A stretch of 64,000 nt of DNA from Tausonia pullulans. Its lineage: Eukaryota > Basidiomycota > Tremellomycetes > Cystofilobasidiales > Mrakiaceae. Where the stretch lies: contig OX637629.1 of the NCBI GenBank assembly GCA_951802195.1, forward strand, positions 620,001-684,000, in the 5' to 3' direction. The translations under genes were made by a program, and so were the position numbers. Under the pieces are notes generated by a model. It did not search any database. It was not told the DNA's origin and worked only from the letters and a program-made list of their open reading frames with translations. Below, piece after piece: positions 57,012 to 64,000 of the stretch (within the stretch, counting starts at the first letter, position 1; the number at the start of each line of letters is the position of its first letter).

Positions 57012-57927
57012 ATGGCTGCAACGCCCAATTCAACGCAGCTCTACGAACTCACGCTTCTCGGCCTTCTCCCCTCCTCGCTTAATGCCCATCTCATCGACCA
57101 CCTGTCCAGCCTCTCCACCTTCTCCACGCCGTTCAGCTCAACTGAGACGGTCCTTCGGCCGCTTGCCCCACTCGAGGGAAGCAAGCTGGATGATGGGCTT
57201 CTGCGGGTCAAAGTTGTCAAGGAGGAAGGAGAAGAGCCAAGCTCGTATGTGGATGATCTATCCTGACTGCCCTTGAGCGCGACCCCGCGCGACTGCTGCT
57301 GAAGTTGGTCCTCACGCGTCGCCGTCAGATATCTTGTCCGTTCTTCCTTACCTGCCCAGTCGAGAGTGGCCGAGCAGTCCTTCCTCTGAACTTTCGACGA
57401 TGATTGCCACAGGTAGCCTGCTCCCGGCCAGAGAGCGAACGACAGGCGCTCGTAACACCCGTGATGTACACTCTGCTCGTCGGGGGCGCCGACCCTGTCG
57501 CGTTCGCCCGAGGCCTTGGCTACCAGGGGTGTGTCTCGACTAGACTCGGTAGAAACCTGTCGCAGTGAGCTATGCTGATCGGAGGAGTCTTCAGCGCATC
57601 CTCATTCACCAAACGCGGGCTCGCATTCAGTCTACCGAGCCTGCTGCGTGTGGAGGTCTACAAGATTGAACGCGACGGCAAGGTAAGAGAGAAGCTACCC
57701 ACTTTCGCTACACCTTCAACTTGGTACTCGCGCTAACTCATAGAGATGGAACTTTTGTGGCTTCTGACGCTCTTTTGCGCCATTAGGAGGAGGCGGCGGC
57801 CGGCTGGCTCGTCGAAGTCCGGAGTCCCCCCGTTCCCAGTGGAGCGGTAGCCGTCGCTCTCGAGAACGCTCTGGAAATCCAGAGGAGCCTCGTCGGACTC
57901 GTTCGGCTGGCGAGGGTGGATCCATGA
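57012..57927 (+). CDS. MED18: Mediator complex head subunit Med18 (Srb5)
   Basis: Med18 forms the movable jaw of the Mediator head with Med20. Exon 1 (57012 to about 57242) starts MAATPNSTQLYELTLLGLLP and ends at a GTATGT donor. A later exon encodes ERQALVTPVMYTLLVGG with ADPVAFARGLGYQ; it joins via GG|C to GASSFTKRGLAFSLPSLL with RVEVYKIERDGK, the typical Med18 beta-barrel segment. The last exon ends LALENALEIQRSL-like helix text (seen as VAVALENALEIQRSLVGLV) and LARVDP with TGA at 57925-57927. The exon or exons between 57243 and about 57440 could not be resolved: the obvious acceptor leads to a stop, so another splice choice must be used. Family identity rests on the C-terminal half and the start. 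Confidence 0.72.
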
Positions 57928-59183
57928 GGAGGACATGTTCCAGAGAGAGAGAGCGAGACCTTGAGAGCGCGATTCCAACGCATCTTCTTCGACTTATTGA
58001 AGAACGGAAGTGTCTTCATCGGCAATCAAGAAGCGGAGGTCGCCGCGCGCGCACTTCTCGCGGCACTGCGAATTGGCCAACAGCTGGGCTCATTAGGATT
58101 GACGAAGACGACAGACATTTCAGCTTTCTCAGAATCTTTCTGTGACTCACAAAAGCTCATCAATCTAAGCTCTTGCGCCGGGGTTGTCTGGCAGGGGAAG
58201 AGCATAGCCACATCGCAGTCTCAGTAACACTTTCTTCGCAACAGACCACGCCCGCGGTTCGGCGGTTTGCGCTCGCGCGGCTTCAGCCGCCCTCGATTTC
58301 TCGCCATCTATGACAGTCTGTGCTCGAACTTTCCAGTCAGAGCTTGCTTTCTCATACAAGACCGTTGAGGTACTTTCGCCTGCACGATCGCACCCGGGGA
58401 CGAGCCTTTTGGACGTCTTTTCCTGTCCCCGGAGGGCTGCGGCGCCGCGCCCTTTTAACAAGCTGCGGGACCGGCGATGTCGATGATGCTCAGCGGCATG
58501 TTTAACCATGTCCGCCGAGTGACGCAGTGACCGTACACGCCTTGTCTCTGGGCTCGTACTCTGAGAAGAAGTGGAGGAGGAACAAATTTTCTGAGTGAGA
58601 GACTTGCGTCGCCGATGGCCCTCACTATCTTAACGAGAGCAAGACTTCCTTTTCGGAAGCGATGGTGGCAGTCGAAGCTGGGTCTCGCGGTCAAAGCTCG
58701 ACAATCTGACTTTACTATGCCCCTGCGTTGCCGCTGTCGCCTGTACCTGTGCCGAGGTCCCTTGCCCCGCGCGCAGTTTGCTTCCTCCCCCTCTCTCGTC
58801 GCCGGCAAGGCCTGGCCTGAAACTGCTGTTTCCTGCGGCGTGCGAGGGTGCCTGGTCCTACTTTGGCTCGCCAGTCTATTCTCCGCCATAGTCTATCTTT
58901 TCCCGCCTGCTTTCCCTCCCATCCACAACAACGACGACGGTCCGCCAGCAACCAACACCTTCTCCCTCCCTCCCGCCTCCCTCTTCTGCTCTCTCCCTCT
59001 TGTGCCTTCGCGCGCGCGCGCTGGTCATCCGGGACGCCCCTACGTCTTTCCCGCTGCCGTCAGCCATCATCCGCCGCCACCACCGCCGCTGCGTTTCGCC
59101 GCCGCCTCCTTGACTCGTTTGCTCAGACGACCGTCCGCGGACCGAACCCCTTTCATCCATCATTCTGCGTTCCGTTCTTGTCC
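57928..59183. other. Long region upstream of the BRCT-homeodomain gene
   Basis: About 1.25 kb between tandem genes with no supported gene. From 58700 onward it is C-rich on the + strand, producing long overlapping open frames that look like chance. It probably contains the promoter and a long leader of the regulatory gene downstream. Confidence 0.5.
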
Positions 59184-61577
59184 ATGCTTCGCCCGACTCC
59201 CATCATGGAGCCGCCCGCCGCCGCCGCCGCCGTTGTCGAACCGGCGCTCACATTTCGTCGGCCTGGACTCGTCCTCTTCCTCGACCCACAAAGCGTTGAC
59301 TCTGAGCCCCTTGGATGGCTTCTTCAAAGCGTGCGTCTTGTCCTTGCTTCCCCACTACCTCCCTCTTGAGGCGATTGACCGGCAACGGCGGGCATCTTGG
59401 GCGGGGTGTGCCCTGTTCTCCTGGCGCCCGCGGGCGGACGGGGTCTCTCTAAGCTATCTATCTATACAAAGCTCATACATCCCTCTCCTTCTGGCCCCAT
59501 CGCATGCCAAAATCTCTCTCCCAATTATAGCGATACGGAGCCCGCCTTACACGTCACATCGCCGATGCGTCTCACGTTTTAATCGACACCCTACGAGGCC
59601 CGCCATCCCAGAACGCACGGCTACGTGAAGAAGCCCTCCAACGAGGCCAGCGCTGTCTTGATCTCGCCTGGGCTTTCGATTCGCTTGGGAATGGAGGCCT
59701 ACTCGCCAAGGAAGAGGAGTACTCTTACGAAGCGAGGTTAGTCCCTTCGAGCGATCCGAAAGCTCGGAATGTGGCGATGGCGACGGGGGCGGGACATGTG
59801 TGGGAAGGCTGCGAGCAGCTCAGGCGGGGTGGCGGAAAGCAGACATTAGAGCCTGACCCCGCCGCCGACGATGAAGCACCCTGCAGGCGAGGAGAATATT
59901 TTTGTTTCATTTGACGTGTGGTCTCGGATCCGACGGTGGCGAGCGCCGAACCTTCTTGGGCGGCGCCCGATGTGATCATCCCGGCTGTTTTGATCCTTGG
60001 CTTTCGTGTGTCTTTCGCGCGCGCGCGCGAGCGCTCGAGCGGGGGCTGATCTCAATCCCTTCCTTCAGACCTCGAATTAACCTACCGCCACAAGACGGCA
60101 AGAACCGACTTTCTCGACGAAGATCGGCGAGCGAGATCAAACGGGATTCACTTGTCCCCGATTCGACTTCAGCAGTTCGACCACCGACACCACCCTCGGA
60201 CGGAAGAGGTCCCCACCGACAACCATCCCCTTCATCGCCTCTCTTCGTGCCAGCCGCTCTTCCTGCCTTCCTCATGCGGCCACGGGGGGAAGCCCTGGCG
60301 ATGTCGCCCATGGCGGACGTCGCCCAGCCGCCCATCTCGCCACCGCGACAGGGCTTGGAGCTCCCGCCCATCTCCTACATTCTCGGGCCTGCGTTTGAGC
60401 GGCAGTCTCCTCCTTATGCGTACGTCTCCTCCCTTGCAGCTGCTTCAGCAGCTACCTCGGCAATTTAACTCTGACTGACATGGCATATCTTCTCTTTGCC
60501 TCGCCGCAGCCACCGCTTCCAAGTCTCTCCTCCTTCCCTTTCTCTCTCCGCGTCCTCCACATCCTCCACATCCTCCTCCACTTCCACTATCCTCCCGCCC
60601 CCTTATCCGACACCCGAACGAGGCTCTGGTCGCGGCCAGCTGCCGCATCCCCCTTTTACTGGTTCCTCCCGGCCTTCGATGACAGACCCCAGGGACCACA
60701 GCGTCTCGGCTCTCCTCCTTCTCGCTCGCTCTTCAATCTCTCCGACCACGCCCTTCGCCTCGACGGTGCACACATTTGAGAAGTCTTCGCCTCCACCTCC
60801 ACTACCCCCGGTATTCGCTGCGGGCTCCTCCTCGTCCCAATACACAGCGTCGCAGTCTCTCTTCCAGCCCAACGTCCCGCCTGCCCTCCTCCGCGAGCGG
60901 ACGCATTCTTTCACCTCCTCGACCTCGACGGCGTCCTCCTCCGTAGTCTCCACACTCGGCAGTTCCGGCGGTGGAGGTCAACCCTCGAAGGCTAGCGATG
61001 TCGAGGCTAGTGGTGCCGCTAGCCCGCCGGGGCCCTTGATGTTGACCTCTCGCTCGGCCCTCTCCTCCCGTCCTCCGCCACGGAGTTCGGGCCAGTCAAA
61101 GCGTAAACCTAGGCTGCCACAGGCGGCGACGGAGGCGATGCAGGCTTGGTATGACGCTGCGACTGCGGAGACCGCTAGTACCAGCGCGGACGGAGAGCCG
61201 GGAACGTTTGTAGACGCGGCGATCGAGAGGCAGAGGCGGTATCCTAAGAGGAAGCAGAGGGATGCTTGGAGCCAGCAGTTTGGTCTGACAGCCACCCAGG
61301 TCGACGACTGGTGAGTGAGCGAGCGAGAGCGATGGGCAGGGTGTGCCAGGCGGCTTGAGGACGACGACTCGTTACGGCCTTGCTCACTTTTACCGCCTCG
61401 GCCTTTGTTGTCTTCTTCCACAGGTTCATCAATCGCCGGCGCAGAGACAAGCGTGAGTTTTCTTTTGAGCCCATTGTGGACCCTCTTGGGATCTCCTGTC
61501 ACTGACGCCTTGCCGTGTGTCTGTCACCTCATGCAGTGAAGGAGAATAGCGACGGGCAAACGACGCCGCGCCAATGA
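59184..61577 (+). CDS. TALE-type homeodomain protein with an N-terminal BRCT-like domain
   Basis: Six exons (59184-59330, 59531-59736, 60069-60419, 60510-61310, 61424-61452, 61537-61577) give 524 residues, phases agreeing throughout. Residues about 22-115 look like a BRCT domain: LTFRRPGLVLFLDP, then a YGARLTRHIADASHVLID core, QRGQRCLDLAWAFDS with the conserved Trp, and LLAKEEEYSYE. A long Ser/Pro-rich disordered region follows. Near the C-terminus KRKPRLPQAATEAMQAWYDA and RRYPKRKQRDAWSQQFGLTA lead to TQVDDWFINRRRRDK, the recognition helix of an atypical homeodomain with the WFxNxR core. A 24-residue stretch, longer than in a 60-residue homeodomain, separates helices 1 and 2. A DNA-binding regulator is inferred. 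A second ATG at 59202-59204 is an alternative start. Confidence 0.78.
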
Positions 61578-61826
61578 TCCTGATTTTGTCATGTCATGCC
61601 TCCGCTGTGTAGATTTTTATTTATGTATCGATTCATCTTTGTTCCCCTGCTAGATGACAGCTTGTCAAGACTATTTTATCAGGGCAAAAATAGAATCAGT
61701 GGTGGTCAGGGAAGGTTCGCCCAAACTCCGAGCCTAGGTCACGCATGGCCCTGCTCGAACTTTCCCGCTGGCCTCATCCTTCCTCGCTTCCACCGCTGAC
61801 GTCCACCAATCTTGCACTGTTGTTGC

Positions 61827-63306
61827 ATGGCTCTGCGCCGGTTCCTCGCCAACATGACCACGACCACCTCTGCCACCCTTCTCCAGACTGTCGCGTCAGC
61901 CATTTCGTTCCCGAGCTCGATCCAAGCGCGGGATCAAGCGCCCTCGTTCACCGATGAGGCGACAGAACATGCCGTCGTCGAAGCCGGTCGTGTGCTCGCC
62001 AAGGGAGGACTTGTCGCTTTCCCAACGGAGACAGTCTACGGGCTTGGGGCAAATGCTCTCAGTGGGGAGAGTGTAGAGGGAATTTTCAAGGCCAAGGGTC
62101 AGTCTCGGGGAAGAGGAGGAGCAGGCCGTCGTAATCATCGTCCTTTGCGGCCGGACCTTCGTCGCGTCCTCTCTCCCTATGTCTGTCTTGTTCGCTGTCA
62201 AGGCCCGCTAAGGCTGACGCCAAATGTCCTCTCGCACGTGTGATTCCTCATCAGGCCGCCCTTCGGACAACCCCTTGATTGTCCACATCTCGTCGCTCGC
62301 CCAACTCGACACTCTCCTCCCTCCCTCGGCGCTACCCTTGTCCCCGCTCTACCAAGCGCTCATCTCCGATCACTGGCCCGGCCCTCTCACACTTCTCTTC
62401 CCCTCCTCCCCAACGATTCCGACCCAAACGACCGCGAACCTCCCGACAGTCGCCATCCGGTTCCCCTCGCATCCGGTCGCCCGTGCGCTCATCCATCACG
62501 CTGGCGTCCCACTCGCGGCACCCTCAGCGAACTCCTCTGGCCGACCGAGCCCAACTGAGGCACAGCATGTCATGAACGACCTCTCGAACGGTCGAGGTGT
62601 CCGCTACGTCCTTGACGGAGGTAGCTGCGACGTAGGGCTCGAATCGACTGTCGTTGATGGGCTCTCGTGCGACCCTGGAGACCTCAAGGTCCTCCGACCG
62701 GGAGGTGTTACCGTCGAGGATCTTACTCGAACGATGCGGGCTGTCGAGGCGACTACTGGAGCCAAGAGGGCAGGTCGAGTGCTCGTCTACGCTCGTGATT
62801 TCAAGGACGAGAAGCTTTTGAGCGCGCCAACGACGCCTGGCATGAAGTACAAGCATTATACGCCATCGATGCCAGTCTTTGTCCTCTCTCCCTACTCGCC
62901 CTCGTCCTCGTCCTCATCCTCGTCCTCGGGTTCCGCCACCGCCTCCACCACCACTGAGGGTTCCTTCGCCCCTTCACCTTCAACGGCCGTCCTCGCCCAC
63001 CTACCCCCTTCCACTGGGCCTCAGCTCAAGATTGGCCTCATGCTCTACACGTTCTCCCAGATCTCCACCCTCCTCACGGACGCCTCCCTTGCCCCGCACG
63101 AGACCGTCCGTCTCGAGCTAGGCGAGCTCGCCACCCCAGCAGACGCGGCGCATCGTCTCTTCTCCGGGCTGCTCGAACTCGAGCGGCAAGGATGCTCAGC
63201 GATCTTTGTGGAGGAGGGCGAGGAGGAGGGAGTCGGCAGGGCTGTACGGGAGAGGCTGGCGAAGGCAGCAGGGGGCGAGCAGGGAAGGCTTGTTGTCTCC
63301 ATCTGA
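61827..63306 (+). CDS. SUA5: Threonylcarbamoyl-AMP synthase Sua5 (YrdC/Sua5 family)
   Basis: Sua5 makes threonylcarbamoyl-AMP from threonine, bicarbonate and ATP for the t6A modification at position 37 of ANN-decoding tRNAs. Two exons (61827-62097, 62255-63306) give 440 residues. The YrdC domain shows GGLVAFPTETVYGLGANAL, the substrate-binding GRPSDNPLIVHI with the KxR-like turn, WPGPLTLLF, VAIRFPSHPVARAL, PLAAPSANSSGRPSPT and LESTVVDG. The linker carries TTPGMKYKHYTP, diagnostic of the Sua5 form, then the C-terminal Sua5 domain. A poly-Ser insert lies near 62890-62935. The start is 61827 (MALRRFLANM, presequence-like) with an in-frame second ATG at 61854, so dual cytosolic and mitochondrial forms are possible, as in yeast and human relatives. 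Confidence 0.93.
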
Positions 63307-63901
63307 GAGGGGAAGGAAAGGAAGGAGGTTGGCTCAGCGAGCGACCGCTCGCGAGGAGCGTTGTGTGCCGATCTCCCACGAGCTGCCGGCTCGCTCGATC
63401 GCTCGCTCGCCCGTCCTCATCTGGCCCTATCTCGTTGGTGTTTGTCACCCTATCGATTGGGTGACGGAAAGGCCATGCGGTACCAAGACCAAGGCACACG
63501 CTTGACTCTGAGACTGTAGATGACGCATGGTCGATTCGTTCGGGTCCGGTGGTCGACGAACGCCACCGAACGATGGACCATCAGGAGGCGTTGTGCGTGC
63601 TACCAGACTTTAACTTCTATAAATGGATAATAAATGGCCTCTCGGTGGATTCAAAAAAAGAATCCCTTGAGGCTGGATGAAGGAGGTTGGTTCGCCAGCC
63701 GAATGGGCTGGCTGGGCTCGCCGGTTTGACCAACTCTCGTCGCGAGTGGACTCGAGGGAGCCCTGTGCTCTGATTCCCTAAGGGTGCTGGCAAGGCGGGT
63801 CTGCGAAACATCAGAGAAAAAGAAATGAAGGACACAAGTCAGACTTCTTTAGCATAGGGATTGATGAGATTACGACGACGTACCTCTTCGCGCTCTACAT
63901 A
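63307..63901. other. Intergenic region at the right end
   Basis: About 600 bases between SUA5 and a possible converging gene. It contains a short CG-rich repeat-like segment (CTCGCTCGATCGCTCGCTCG near 63391). No gene recognised. Possibly 3' untranslated sequence of both neighbours. Confidence 0.45.
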
Positions 63902-64000
63902 TCATCGCCAGCCCTCCCTCTCCGGCTCCTTCTCCTCCCACCAGTCATCATCCTCTTCCTCCGACCTCCCCCCCAAGGCGACCCTCCTTCTCTCTAACTC
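63902..64000 (-). CDS. Possible C-terminal fragment of an acidic protein (truncated by window)
   Basis: On the - strand a single frame is open from the right edge to TGA at 63902-63904, reading GGRSEEEDDDWWEEKEPERE and GWR. The other two frames are closed within the segment. Strongly acidic with paired Trp, plausible as a protein end, but too short for identification; chance is possible. Confidence 0.3.
   Translation of the reverse strand, partial: ELERRRVALGGRSEEEDDDWWEEKEPEREGWR

Noticed and set aside
58615-59628. 337-codon + strand open frame
   Set aside because: Pyrimidine-rich, Pro/Ser/Arg-rich translation with no domain. It overlaps the first exons of the BRCT-homeodomain gene in another phase and ignores good splice sites.
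63391-63412. CG-rich TCGCTCG repeats near the right end as a regulatory array
   Set aside because: Too short and imperfect, with several similar CGCTCG strings elsewhere in the window; probably base composition.

Overview
The window is eukaryotic nuclear DNA from a fungus, most likely a basidiomycete yeast of the Pucciniomycotina (red-yeast type, Microbotryomycetes). That placement is inferred from the GC-rich sequence, dense short introns (about 50-110 nt), frequent tiny exons, and the character of the proteins. I see no tRNA, rRNA, CRISPR array or recognisable transposon. Gene models were built by hand from reading frames, splice signals and phase checks. Most frames close exactly; the MED18 model has one unresolved exon.

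Layout: partial CNH-like tail (+, 1-360); OLA1 (-); SDE2 (-); RPT2 (+); exportin-T LOS1/XPOT (-); GPI-anchored secreted protein (+, 12.4 kb); bZIP factor (-); a 2 kb gap; BUD31 (-) and MRH4 (+) sharing a very short divergent promoter; a gene-poor, less GC-rich stretch (23.3-25.9 kb) with one doubtful Cys-rich candidate; VMA9 (+); PPN2-like metallophosphatase (+); ZIP zinc transporter (+); Old Yellow Enzyme-like reductase (+); a second gene-poor stretch (34.2-37.0 kb); two related GPI-protein genes in tandem (+); CTR9 (+); SLY1 (-); ABHD11-like hydrolase (+); NSP1 (+); uL10/P0 (+); MED18 (+); a BRCT-like/TALE-homeodomain protein (+); SUA5 (+); and a doubtful partial C-terminus (-) at the right edge.

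The genes are mostly unrelated housekeeping functions (splicing, tRNA export and modification, transcription elongation and Mediator, proteasome, nuclear pore, ER-Golgi fusion) with no operon-like logic. The main interest is gene architecture. Four genes have an intron in or within one base of the start codon: OLA1 and BUD31 split it as A|TG, RPT2 has only ATG in exon 1, and NSP1 has only ATGG. Two introns appear to use GC-AG splice sites. OLA1 has exons of 14, 20 and 31 nt around its P-loop. NSP1 carries repeat-matched 51-nt exons. A BRCT-like domain is spliced onto a TALE homeodomain protein, and an intron of the uL10 gene holds a weak C/D snoRNA candidate.
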